64,000 nucleotides of DNA, from assembly GCA_024743255.1 (NCBI GenBank), contig JANSWY010000001.1:310001-374000 (forward strand), read 5' to 3'. Source of the DNA: a bacterium. Lineage in GTDB: Bacteria; Bacteroidota; Bacteroidia; Cytophagales; Cyclobacteriaceae. A program made the translations under genes and the position numbers. Positions 26,140 through 34,233 of this stretch are shown in pieces. Under the pieces are notes generated by a model. It did not search any database and was not told where the DNA came from. It saw only the letters and a list, made by a program, of their open reading frames with translations. Position 1 is the first letter of the stretch. Every line of letters begins with the position of its first letter.

Positions 26140-26241
26140 AAGTTAACAAACAGAATCAATCAAGTTTGTCTGAGAGGTTTTTTGTGGAATCTTTGATATT
26201 AATGTGATTTCGAACTGTTGAGTTCAACAAATGGAAAAAAA

Positions 26242-27051
26242 TTACCAGTCGCCAAAATCTCCTCCATCAAACCCTCCTGCATCAAAGTCTCCAAAGCCTC
26301 CATCACCGAAATCAAAAGTTGTGTCAAAGGAGTCGAATGAGGAATCGAAATAATCCAGAGTATCAAGAAAAGAATAAAATACGAACTCAAATACATCGGA
26401 TCGATCAATGTAATCGCCTGAAGATGTTGAAACTGTTTTCCCGACCTCCTCAAAAATAGGCTTTAGTTTTTCTATCAATTCATCATTGAAACTGTCAAGT
26501 AACAGAACATTTGATCCCAATTCATTTAAGATCTTCTTGGCTTTTTCTGGATTTTTTGTGGCTGCTTCTGGTAGAGTTTCATCAGCTTCCTTAAGAATTG
26601 AATTGAATTTTCTCTTTAGTTCGGATCCTTTGCCATTCAGGAAAAAGAGGTTAATATATTTTAATCCTGCAGAAGTATGGAAATACCCTGCCTTTTGCAT
26701 TTCCTTGTATACCACTTTTGATTTGAAGCCATGAGTTTTTCCATTTTCTTTAAAGACCTTCTTAACAAGTGTACGTACCTGGTATTCATAGTCATCAGCC
26801 AGAAATGGATTAACAAACGGGTCTTGATGTTGCCGGGACACATAGGAATTGAAACGATCGCCTCTGGCAACAAAAGTATAAAGTCGTTCTCTTGAGTCTC
26901 TTGGGTGGGGCAGTCTCCAATCCCGATATACTCTTAGGTATCCGTTGTATACCAGGTCCAGAAAGCTATATTTCATCAGGTTTTGACCAGAAACTCCCAT
27001 TGGAGCTGTTATCATGAGGGTTTGGGCAGGGGTGAAGTTTTTAAGATGCAT
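26242..27051 (-). CDS. Unknown protein with Asp/Gly/Phe-rich tail
   Basis: The 269-residue protein has no signal peptide. Residues 1-150 are mixed charged and hydrophobic with no recognised family (QTLMITAPMGVSGQNLMKY near the start). The last 40 residues are a low-complexity tail of Asp, Gly and Phe (FDFGDGGFGDF, FDGGDFGDW). Similar acidic glycine-rich tails occur in TIGR04222-type hypothetical proteins, but I am not sure of that link. Confidence 0.6.
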   Translation of the reverse strand: MHLKNFTPAQTLMITAPMGVSGQNLMKYSFLDLVYNGYLRVYRDWRLPHPRDSRERLYTFVARGDRFNSYVSRQHQDPFVNPFLADDYEYQVRTLVKKVFKENGKTHGFKSKVVYKEMQKAGYFHTSAGLKYINLFFLNGKGSELKRKFNSILKEADETLPEAATKNPEKAKKILNELGSNVLLLDSFNDELIEKLKPIFEEVGKTVSTSSGDYIDRSDVFEFVFYSFLDTLDYFDSSFDSFDTTFDFGDGGFGDFDAGGFDGGDFGDW

Positions 27052-27205
27052 GGTCTGAGTTAAAGAGTTCTTTAATGCTTGATATTTTCATTTTATTGGG
27101 AGATAGTCTTATGTTGATATGTCTATTCTCTAAATCTAGTAAAAGACAGCCCGCCCTGTGCGTTTTGACTTGTGGTGATTCCTCATTTTCGTTTATCGAG
27201 CCAAT

Positions 27206-27658
27206 TCATTGCTGATACTTGTTTTTTAATTTTGTAATTATTTCGTCCAAGTCTGAAATATATGGCTCTTCAACTTCTTTATATTCATTATTCAGCTTTA
27301 TGGCTTCCGCTATTATTGTATCGATACTGAGGTCAAGAGATTTTAAGACATCTGTCCAGAAGTTCTTTCTTTCAAGATCTGAATGAGTAGGTCCGTCATA
27401 ATCATTTTTAAACCTCTTCGGATTGATTACTAACAGGTCGTCATACTCTATTCCGATGGCTTTGGCTTGTTGCTCAAGCGCGTCTCTTTCTTCCCAGTTG
27501 TCAAACCAATGTTCTCCGTAATCATTGTCTAGTGCGAAAAAACGTCCAATCCAAACTACTTCACTCCATTCAGTTAATCCAAGCTGGTCAGCTATTATCT
27601 TATATTCCGGGTTTACTACAAAGCAGTCGAGTTCAGTTATGTATTTAAATATTCGCAT
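27206..27658 (-). CDS. Small acidic cytoplasmic protein, unknown
   Basis: A 150-residue protein without signal or membrane segments. It is acidic and Trp-rich (LTEWSEVVWIGRFFALDNDYGEHWFDNWEE), with a helical C-terminal half. I do not recognise a family. It is 57 bases downstream of the frameshifted membrane gene, in the small-gene stretch of the minus-strand block. Confidence 0.6.
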   Translation of the reverse strand: MRIFKYITELDCFVVNPEYKIIADQLGLTEWSEVVWIGRFFALDNDYGEHWFDNWEERDALEQQAKAIGIEYDDLLVINPKRFKNDYDGPTHSDLERKNFWTDVLKSLDLSIDTIIAEAIKLNNEYKEVEEPYISDLDEIITKLKNKYQQ

Positions 27659-27715
27659 AAATTCTGTTAGGTTAAATGATTCCCATAGTCTTCTTCCTAT
27701 AATTTTTCAGCTCGT

Positions 27716-28338
27716 TTATTGGTCTGAACCACCTTGCGATAGTTGGCATTCATAATCAATTTTATTGTGAGAAAGTTTTAAAAGAGACATGTTACGTCCC
27801 TTTGTTCTAGCTTGTCCTATGCAATCAGCGTCACATTCAAAGTCAATTATGTGATCCAGGTCGCCTTCCCAGGCATTCCATGTTCCTTTTCGGATTTCCT
27901 TGTTACTATCCTTTTGTATCAGTTTAAAAGATTTGTTTTCCTCAAGTACCAGAGTTAAATCAGGTCCTTGTTCGCATACACACGTATATCTTCCGGCAAA
28001 CTCGTCTTGAAGATTCAAATCCGCAAGTTTAAAAAACAAGATCAATAAGAAAGGAACGGAAAATAGAATTCCACTAATCCCATAAAAAACCTGTTTTATG
28101 ATTCCGTATTTAGGAATAGCTAATCCAATCATTAGAAACAAGAATGCCAATCCCATAAAGAAGATCAACATCAATCCAAACCCGATCATGAACATAGGGG
28201 TATCTCGGGGAGTATTACAATTCCATAGCCCCATGATCCACCTCCGGTTAATAATATTTCATAAGTGTACGGAACAAACAGAATTGAGGTGAAAATTATT
28301 AGGAGCATTCCAGATATAAAATTGAGATATTTTGTCAT
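27716..28338 (-). pseudogene. Membrane protein gene, apparently frameshifted
   Basis: Two overlapping frames add up to one plausible membrane protein. Frame A starts at the ATG at 28338 (MTKYLNFISGMLLIIF...) and ends at a TGA at 28186-28188 after 50 residues. Frame B carries the rest (MFMIGFGLMLIFFMGLAF, a third helix, then a soluble part with FAGRYTCVCEQGPDLTLVLEE) to 27716; taken alone it would start at 28234 and be 172 residues. Adding one base in a run of four Cs near 28197-28200 would join them. The break could be a mutation, a sequencing error or recoding. Confidence 0.55.
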
Positions 28339-28350
28339 TCAGATTATTGA

Positions 28351-28397
28351 TTGCTAACGACGAGCTATCGGGATTACGTGAATAGTTTACTCTCGTT
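28351..28397 (-). repeat. attC-like junction upstream of the membrane gene
   Basis: On the coding strand, CGTTAGCAA (28351-28359) lies 12 bases before the ATG at 28338. Just inside it, AACGA(C)GAG at 28355-28363 pairs with CTCTCGTT at 28390-28397 as an 8-bp inverted repeat with one unpaired base. That geometry, with the repeat beginning right after the upstream gene stop, recalls integron attC sites, but the canonical RYYYAAC end is not clear. Confidence 0.4.
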
Positions 28398-28399
28398 TT

Positions 28400-28756
28400 T
28401 TATCTTTCTATTTTACAATTTCTTACCTGCCCATTATCATCAAATTCAACGATTAAGTTTGAGATGTATTCTGGGTCAATATCAAATCCGTATTTTTCTA
28501 TAATTAGATATTCTAATTCTGTTTTATTTTCAGATTCTGGCAACCCTAAAAGTTCTATGACTTGTTCCCGGTTCATTCCAATTAGAGTATCGCTTTCAAT
28601 TAGATCACCAACCATTTTTTCCCGGAAATCAGTCATCCACCAATCTAATCCTTTTTTCTTCCATTCATCAGAGTTAAACCTCTGCTTCGAATTGCAAGAA
28701 GAAACTGCAAGGACAGTTAAACAGATGATAAGAAGTTGAGATATTCTCTTTTTCAT
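28400..28756 (-). CDS. Small lipoprotein, BamE/SmpA-like
   Basis: A 118-residue lipoprotein with lipobox AVSSC. The mature part has the SmpA/OmlA-like pattern LIGMNREQVIELLGLPE followed by strands (ELEYLIIEKYG, NLIVEFDDNGQVRNCKIE). The BamE fold is used by outer-membrane assembly factors and by many small lipoproteins of unrelated function, so no BAM role is claimed. The gene is flanked on both sides by attC-like junctions within a 0.42 kb unit. Confidence 0.72.
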   Translation of the reverse strand: MKKRISQLLIICLTVLAVSSCNSKQRFNSDEWKKKGLDWWMTDFREKMVGDLIESDTLIGMNREQVIELLGLPESENKTELEYLIIEKYGFDIDPEYISNLIVEFDDNGQVRNCKIER

Positions 28757-28764
28757 TTAAATGA

Positions 28765-28802
28765 CATCTAACGAACCTTGTTATTGGAAGTCTTCCAAAA
28801 GG
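28765..28802 (-). repeat. attC-like junction upstream of the small lipoprotein gene
   Basis: On the coding strand, CGTTAGATG (28765-28773) lies 9 bases before the ATG at 28756. Directly inside it, TTGGAAG and CTTCCAA (28784-28790 and 28792-28798) form a 7-bp stem around one base, extended by CCTT/AAGG at 28776-28779 and 28799-28802. GTTAGAT satisfies the GTTRRRY core of integron sites. Confidence 0.4.
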
Positions 28803-28932
28803 CGACATAAAATTAATAAATGATCGCGAAGGTCTCCTGACTTGTTGAATGAACTTATATCAATCAAAAAGGCAAGCGGTTAAAGGCAACTCATCATGTG
28901 TGTTTTCAAATTTAGGTTTCTATATTCAGGCC

Positions 28933-30447
28933 TTATTCTACTACAAAACCATGTTTCAACAAAAACTCTTGCCTAAGTTTTCTTCTTTCTTCTCTATCCT
29001 CCTCAGAGCTGCCCTCAAAAAAATGTCCCATGCCAGGATACGAACGTGAGGTGAAACTGTTCTTTGTTTTCTGAATGGCATTTTTAAATTTTTCGAACTC
29101 AGAAAATTTAACCATACGATCTTCTTCAGCATGGAATGCCAGGATGGGTGGCAAGTTTTCTTTAATCAGATAAAGTGGTGAAATGGTTTTTGTGTCGTAA
29201 TCAATATCGTAAACATCTCTACCATTAACATCATATGGGCAAGAACCAAGAATTAAAGCATCAGGCCTTGAACTAAAGTCTGAAATCACACCAAAATCTT
29301 TAGGGTTCTCTATCATGCTCGAAATCAATGCTAATTGAGCACCCGACGAAAAACCATCTACTAAAACCTTGTTAGGGTCAATACCTAAATCTTTTGCATT
29401 TTCTCGTACCCATGCGATAGCTGTTAACGCATCAGTTACAGTGGTTTTCACATCTGTCCCGTAGACATTTCTAAGACGAAAATCGAAAGCAATCGCCACC
29501 CTTCCATCTTTTACTGCACCTTTACAAGCACCATAACTCCACTCTGGAAGCCCAATAGCCCAACCACCACCATGGAAAAACAAGTGCGCAGGTTTTAGTT
29601 GAGTTTTATCGTGATTTTCCGGGTAAAAGATATGTGCATTCAAAGTGATGTCGTCTACAGTTTTGTAAGCTTTTATTTCACTGGCATCATTCCTTCTATC
29701 GTGCCCCATTTTGTAAGTATCCTTGATTTTCTGTAGATACTTTTCATTTTTGACATCTTCCAGAGCTTTCGCATAAGCATAATCAAAAGCCTCTACACGG
29801 TAGGTCCAAATATTGGAGGTGAAGTGCTCCTTGATAAAAAAATCCTTTACGGTCTGATGAGCATCCAAACCAGCTATAGCATCGTAACGGTTGTCAATAC
29901 GTTTTAGAGGCACATATTCAAGGTGTGAAAACTTGTATTCTGCCGCTGAAAGAATATCAAGATAGAAATTTACACATCTTCGATATTCCTTAAAGTTTAT
30001 CAAGGATGGGTTATCAAAGCTTCCCTTCATTACATTTTCAAAATAGTCACCAGGAACAGTCGCTCTTTTCTTCAAATCCGCAAAACGATGATAGTTATTC
30101 GGATACAACAACCGATATCGTCTGTGCTTGAATTTTGTTTCAGTTAATAGGCTATCAATGAGTTGCGCATCTGTTTCAGTACGCAGTTTGTGCTTATTGA
30201 CCAATTGCTGCACGGATTGTTCCAAAGAATCAATGGTTGAGTTGAAGTCCTCAAATTCTTTACTGAATATTTTATCACGCTTCACTGTAACATAAGCATC
30301 GTTTTTTTTGAGAAGGTTGTTGCAAGCTTCTACGAGTACCTGTTTTTGCTCTGCGCTTGAAGTGGAATTAGTGACATTGGTTTGTGCAAGACCTTGTGAG
30401 AATTGGAGCAACACAATTGGAATAATGAAAAGTTTAGAATTGATCAT
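28933..30447 (-). CDS. Secreted alpha/beta-hydrolase (HSL-type esterase)
   Basis: The 504-residue protein has a signal peptide (cleavage near GLAQ) and a helical N-terminal region of about 230 residues. A hormone-sensitive-lipase-like hydrolase domain follows: oxyanion motif HGGGW, nucleophile elbow GFSSG, an acid in HAEEDRMVKF, and histidine in PGMGHFF. Substrate is likely a short acyl or acetyl ester, possibly on a carbohydrate; this cannot be told from sequence. The N-terminal extension is unusual for HSL esterases. Confidence 0.82.
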   Translation of the reverse strand: MINSKLFIIPIVLLQFSQGLAQTNVTNSTSSAEQKQVLVEACNNLLKKNDAYVTVKRDKIFSKEFEDFNSTIDSLEQSVQQLVNKHKLRTETDAQLIDSLLTETKFKHRRYRLLYPNNYHRFADLKKRATVPGDYFENVMKGSFDNPSLINFKEYRRCVNFYLDILSAAEYKFSHLEYVPLKRIDNRYDAIAGLDAHQTVKDFFIKEHFTSNIWTYRVEAFDYAYAKALEDVKNEKYLQKIKDTYKMGHDRRNDASEIKAYKTVDDITLNAHIFYPENHDKTQLKPAHLFFHGGGWAIGLPEWSYGACKGAVKDGRVAIAFDFRLRNVYGTDVKTTVTDALTAIAWVRENAKDLGIDPNKVLVDGFSSGAQLALISSMIENPKDFGVISDFSSRPDALILGSCPYDVNGRDVYDIDYDTKTISPLYLIKENLPPILAFHAEEDRMVKFSEFEKFKNAIQKTKNSFTSRSYPGMGHFFEGSSEEDREERRKLRQEFLLKHGFVVE

Positions 30448-30681
30448 ATGGATTTTAGTTTAATCAATCCTGTTTGTTTTTCAATATCATGTTGTAAAGT
30501 CATTGAAATAAGGGGCTAAAACAGGATCGAGTAATCCAAAAATGTGCATCATATTGATAAATAACATATGCCTTTCCTTCGAAATGGGAGATAATCCTAC
30601 TGAAATGGGATATTAGGTTGCTCGGTTAAAGTGGGTGGGTTCTTGGAAGACAAGCTTTAGCGATTTTATATTGAAAACATT

Positions 30682-30957
30682 CTAATCTCCACCACCCCCG
30701 GTTAAACCTATCCAGTTATCTGAGTTGTTTCCACCGCTTTTTCTGCCTCTTTTAGATTTTGTCATCGCAGTTAATTTTTCGGCTTTCAAATAGTTACGAG
30801 CTACATAACTCCACACAAACGGAATAGTCCAATTTAAAATTGTGTTGATGCGTTTTCTTGAAGCAGTAAGATATTCGGAATCATTAATTAGGAGTTGTGT
30901 CCGATACGCAAGTAGCACATGGATGATTAAGACAAGACCAACGATTAAGTTTTCCAT
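30682..30957 (-). CDS. Small membrane-anchored protein
   Basis: A 91-residue protein with one clear N-terminal helix (about 3-19), a second weaker hydrophobic stretch (about 43-60) and a basic tail (SKRGRKSGGNNSD) ending GGGGD. No family was recognised. It is isolated by more than 90 bases on both sides. Confidence 0.55.
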   Translation of the reverse strand: MENLIVGLVLIIHVLLAYRTQLLINDSEYLTASRKRINTILNWTIPFVWSYVARNYLKAEKLTAMTKSKRGRKSGGNNSDNWIGLTGGGGD

Positions 30958-31054
30958 CTAATTTATATAACAATAAACTTAAGCGAATCGCTTTTCCAAC
31001 CCCTTTTCCGAAACAATGAGTTTGAAGCTTAAAATAGCTTCTGCTTTATTACCA

Positions 31055-31432
31055 TTATTCAAGGTTTTCCCAAGCGGTAACTCCATCCCTCTTGATTTGA
31101 AGTATGCCGTAGAGTATTGCAATTCCAGTCAGACCAAATAATGAAGTGCCAATTCCGAGTCCTAATGATAAGTTAATAGCAAGTGCTATTAAGCTAGTTC
31201 CAGCAAATGCCCAAAATGCCCATTTCTTCCATTGAAATAACATGATTGCAAGGATGAGGTTCAAGGTTGATAAAACTATCAGTGCCATCATCATCGGTTG
31301 TGGTATCGGTTGTGGTAAGTTCTGTGAAATAGCATCTCCCATGAATAGATATGATATTGCTGTCAAGGAGTTGGCAATAATCATAAAAATTAGCCAAGCA
31401 GTTACACATCCGTGTCTTTGTTTCTGTTCCAT
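31055..31432 (-). CDS. Four-helix membrane protein
   Basis: A 125-residue protein with four membrane helices (about 12-30, 45-64, 70-88 and 92-112). The loop PQPIPQPMMMALIVLSTLNL and the closing ILQIKRDGVTAWENLE resemble small uncharacterised Bacteroidota membrane proteins often seen as isolated genes. A GTTATGC junction lies 87 bases upstream of its start. Confidence 0.65.
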   Translation of the reverse strand: MEQKQRHGCVTAWLIFMIIANSLTAISYLFMGDAISQNLPQPIPQPMMMALIVLSTLNLILAIMLFQWKKWAFWAFAGTSLIALAINLSLGLGIGTSLFGLTGIAILYGILQIKRDGVTAWENLE

Positions 31433-31844
31433 GTGATTAGATAGTTAAAGGTTAGTGAACAAGTTGATCATTATGGTCTTTTTAATCAGCAAGTAGTCAG
31501 TAGTTTCAATTTTATGAAGCATAACGTAAGTCGGTATGCATCGTGCGAAACCATCGAACATCCACTAATGTAGCAATTTTTACGGACGCACGGATGGCTA
31601 ATACTAGGTATAGCATTCGCTATATCCTTTTTATTCTGGGTGCTTTCTTAGCATCAATCTTGAATATTAACAATCACTAGTTCTCTTCGTTTATTGGAAA
31701 TAAACATGATAGTAAGGAGTAGTTTAAACTACTCCTAGAGGGGGGTTTGCACTCCTGTTGCAAATAGCACCTAGCCTTACATTTCTCTGTGTTTTATCAA
31801 ATAGCCCAATTCGCATATTCATTTTAGTGTATGTTAGCAAATTT
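31433..31844. other. Non-coding interval rich in inverted repeats
   Basis: These 412 bases hold no credible gene. They contain, from left to right: a CGTTATGC-type motif at 31519-31527 (minus strand); an inverted repeat GCATCGTGCG (31538-31547) with CGCACGGATGG (31587-31597) leaving one base unpaired; TATAGC/GCTATA around ATTC at 31609-31624; a 22-bp perfect palindrome at 31715-31736; and TTTGCA/TGCAAA at 31746-31764. The first two together resemble an attC-like site; the palindrome could be a terminator for the gene that ends at 31845, or an operator. Confidence 0.6.
31715..31736. repeat. 22-bp perfect palindrome
   Basis: The sequence is an 11-base arm AGGAGTAGTTT followed directly by its exact complement, centred on TTTAAA. 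It is 109 bases beyond the stop of the SprB-repeat lipoprotein gene. A stem with a small AT loop is possible in RNA, but no T-run follows on either strand. Confidence 0.75.
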
Positions 31845-32804
31845 TCATCCTCCACAACCTCCAGATATGTAGTTATCAAACTCTTTTGATCTTGTGCATC
31901 CATTACTATCTTCAACTGTGAACAAATTATAACCATTAGGCATTTTTTCTACATAATTTGTATCTAGTGGTTGAGACATGTGAAAATAATTATAGGGAGG
32001 AGTTCCGCCTATAGCTACGAAAGTAGCTGATCCACAAAAATTTGCATTCAATTCTATCTCAAGTTTTCTAGGGTGTGCAACTTCAATTGAAGATGCAGTA
32101 TTTGAACCCAGTTCATCTCTTACAGTTACATCATAAACACCTCCATAAACATCAGAAATATTTTGCGTGTTATCTCCTGTTGACCAAAGTATAGTATAAG
32201 GTTCCAATCCTCCTTGAATTGTCATTTGAATTTCAACTGATGGCTCGCATGGACTTTCAGTAATTATATCAAATAGGAGGTCAATGGGTTCCATTATTAT
32301 AGCACTAGTCTGTGCTTGGCAGTTGTTACTATCTGTCACAACCACACCATAAATACCTTTTCCAACCTTTTCCAAAACGGATGTAGTTTGTCCATTGGAC
32401 CATTGGAAATTGTACGGGGGTGTTCCTCCTGTCACTACTGTATAAATATATCCATCTGTGCCTCCAATTTCAAAGTTGTGCTTACTATTAGTCGAGACAT
32501 TTAGTGTTCCTGGTTGATCTACCACTATATTTTGTCTTATTTCAACTCTCCCTTCACCATCATACACTTTTACTGAGTAGGTTCCGGCTTGTATTCCTTC
32601 TAAATCTTCACTTGTAAAACCGTTTGACCATTCGTAAGAGTATGGAGGACTTCCATGTGTAACGGTAATATCAATTTTACCACCATTTTCATGAGCACAG
32701 AAAGGATTAATAACTTCAATTTCAATTTCCATCGGGATATAGTTATCCTCTTTGCAGGCTATTGCTATGAATGCCAATAAGATAAAGAAATTTCGATTTT
32801 TCAT
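31845..32804 (-). CDS. Lipoprotein with SprB repeats
   Basis: A 319-residue lipoprotein (signal MKNRNFFILLAFIAIAC; Cys17 lipobox) consisting of about four SprB-type repeats. The repeat signature is G(G/S)(T/S)PPY.(F/Y).WSNG, seen at THGSPPYSYEWSNG and TGGTPPYNFQWSNG, with degenerate forms QGGLEPYTILWSTG and IGGTPPYNYFHMS. In SprB the same repeats form a large T9SS-secreted adhesin; here they are a small lipid-anchored protein without a sorting domain. I use the ATG at 32804; upstream in-frame residues have no signal. Confidence 0.85.
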   Translation of the reverse strand: MKNRNFFILLAFIAIACKEDNYIPMEIEIEVINPFCAHENGGKIDITVTHGSPPYSYEWSNGFTSEDLEGIQAGTYSVKVYDGEGRVEIRQNIVVDQPGTLNVSTNSKHNFEIGGTDGYIYTVVTGGTPPYNFQWSNGQTTSVLEKVGKGIYGVVVTDSNNCQAQTSAIIMEPIDLLFDIITESPCEPSVEIQMTIQGGLEPYTILWSTGDNTQNISDVYGGVYDVTVRDELGSNTASSIEVAHPRKLEIELNANFCGSATFVAIGGTPPYNYFHMSQPLDTNYVEKMPNGYNLFTVEDSNGCTRSKEFDNYISGGCGG

Positions 32805-32811
32805 ACAATTT

Positions 32812-32820
32812 TTGCTAACG
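32812..32820 (-). repeat. GTTAG junction upstream of the SprB-repeat gene
   Basis: CGTTAGCAA on the coding strand lies 7 bases before the ATG at 32804, identical to the motif at 28351-28359. No strong inverted repeat adjoins it; instead the 72-bp direct repeat begins about 50 bases further upstream. Confidence 0.35.
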
Positions 32821-32872
32821 TACGAGTGTAAATGTAGTGGTTTGGCCTTTTGCGGGCAAGTTTTGAGCAGCC

Positions 32873-32944
32873 TCACCTCACTTGCTTAAGTTTAACAGAG
32901 TGTAACCCTTAGCTAGCGCGTGTCTCCGTTCTACTCAGACGTAC
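32873..32944. repeat. 72-bp direct repeat, copy 1
   Basis: Positions 32873-32944 and 34233-34304 match at 69 of 72 bases by eye. Both contain TTAGCTAGCGCGTGTCTCCG. Copy 1 is followed by a second, shorter echo of the same motifs (CTTAGCTAGCGC at 32946-32957, then TTTAACGAAGTGTAAC). Just before it, GCCTTTTGCGGGCAAG resembles one unit of the 21-bp array that precedes copy 2. The two copies bracket the DUF4261 gene. Confidence 0.85.
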
Positions 32945-33085
32945 TCTTAGCTAGCGCACGTTTAACGAAGTGTAACGAGTGCTTTCGTAAATGTAAGATA
33001 GTTTGTATCTTTAGGAAGTGCTTAGGACTAAAAACAGCATTACGTCATACATGGGGTTACCTGCATTTTTTCTCTTCGTAGCGCT

Positions 33086-33862
33086 TTACTTTTTTGTTAG
33101 ACGCCACATGCCAAAAGGATTACCAAAAATATCATCACCATCATAAGGTTGGTTGGGCTCCTCGTTAATCACAAAGATTGGTGACTCCAAATCTGTTTGA
33201 AATGTCTGATTTTCGCCAATTTGAGCACCTTCGATGACTTGGTATCTACCGAGAATTGAGACAGTTTTGTAAGCATTTGAGAAATCTTCACCGCTTATTA
33301 TTGAGTCAAATAATCCCAAATTGTGCATTCCACAGGTGAACACAGTGCCATCTGGTTGAGTCAGATTGTCTACTACAAACATGTCATACAAATTTCCAAG
33401 TTCGAAATTGTTCACTAACTCAATCCAATGATTTGCCTCAAAAGCCTTACCTGCTGTCTCTACCTTAACTCCAATTCCACCAGATTCAAGGAGAACTTTC
33501 GTGGCATGGGATATGGATTTTGCTTTCTCGAGTGATGCTGTTTCTGCGAGTAAATATACGACTGATTTGTGATCATGAATTTTGTTAAGAAAATCATCCG
33601 ATACCTTGTTCATTATTCCTGCCAATTCGAATGATTCTCTCATTCTAGAATCGAAATCTTGAATTTCAAGTTCGAAAGTTTCCTTTGTTTTCGTATTCAA
33701 TAGCACCATTCCTGCAAAGATCCATTCACCATTTGTTGTAGATACTATTGAATTAACTAGTTCAGTTCTATTGGCCCAGGTTCCGGGGATACATATTATA
33801 GTTTTGAAGCTTTTCTCAGATGGTTTAGAGTCTTTCTCTCTTTTATTGAATAGTCCAAACAT
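33086..33862 (-). CDS. DUF4261 protein
   Basis: The 258-residue cytoplasmic protein begins MFGLFNKREKD. It has IICIPGTWANRTELVNSIV near the N terminus and ends DDIFGNPFGMWRLTKK, resembling DUF4261 proteins; the family function is unknown, although members occur in immunity- or toxin-linked loci in other bacteria. The coding strand over its last codons contains GTCTAAC (33096-33102), which could double as an attC end. The gene lies between the two 72-bp direct repeats. Confidence 0.68.
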   Translation of the reverse strand: MFGLFNKREKDSKPSEKSFKTIICIPGTWANRTELVNSIVSTTNGEWIFAGMVLLNTKTKETFELEIQDFDSRMRESFELAGIMNKVSDDFLNKIHDHKSVVYLLAETASLEKAKSISHATKVLLESGGIGVKVETAGKAFEANHWIELVNNFELGNLYDMFVVDNLTQPDGTVFTCGMHNLGLFDSIISGEDFSNAYKTVSILGRYQVIEGAQIGENQTFQTDLESPIFVINEEPNQPYDGDDIFGNPFGMWRLTKK

Positions 33863-33877
33863 TCTATTTAGTTATTG

Positions 33878-33886
33878 CATATAACA
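33878..33886 (-). repeat. GTTATATGC junction upstream of the DUF4261 gene
   Basis: On the coding strand, GTTATATGC ends 15 bases before the ATG at 33862. It is similar in placement to the CGTTAG motifs at 28.35, 28.77 and 32.81 kb. A small palindrome ATCCGGAT follows directly; no long inverted repeat is visible. Confidence 0.3.
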
Positions 33887-34002
33887 TCCGGATATACGTA
33901 CACATATAACCCTTTCATTTTACTCCAAATCTAATGGGTTTTATGGATCATTGGTAAACCCTTCCATACATTAACAACTTAGCTTAGCGAAGCGTAACTC
34001 TT

Positions 34003-34233
34003 GCTAGAGAGCATTTTTGCCACGCTGGAGAGCATCTTGGTCATGCTAGAGAGCACTTTTGCCCTGCTTATGAGCATCTTGGTCGTGCTGGAGAGTATAT
34101 TTGCCTTGTTGCAGAGCATCTTTACCCTACTTGATAGCATTTTGGTCATACTGGAGACCATCCTTGCCTTGCTATAGAGCATCTTGGTCATACTGGAGAG
34201 CATCTCTGCCTTGCGGGAAAGCATCTTTGCCTT
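34003..34233. repeat. Tandem array, 11 copies of a 21-bp unit
   Basis: Eleven 21-base units run without gaps. The core is GAGAGCATCTT, followed alternately by GGTCAT and TGCCTT-type ends, giving a higher-order 42-base pattern. Because 21 is divisible by three, all frames stay open. On the minus strand the array reads as seven-residue repeats such as KMLSSMT and KMLYSKA over an 85-codon GTG-initiated frame (33979-34236). I do not call this a gene because the opposite strand is equally open. Copy 2 of the 72-bp direct repeat starts where the array ends. Confidence 0.88.

Noticed and set aside
28098-28292. 64-codon plus-strand frame opposite the frameshifted membrane gene
   Set aside because: It is a shadow of the hydrophobic minus-strand coding sequence; no signal or neighbour support.
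33096-33102. GTCTAAC as the left end of an integron attC site
   Set aside because: It matches RYYYAAC but lies inside the last codons of the DUF4261 gene, and I found no matching partner arm near the GTTAG motif at 32812; kept only as a remark.
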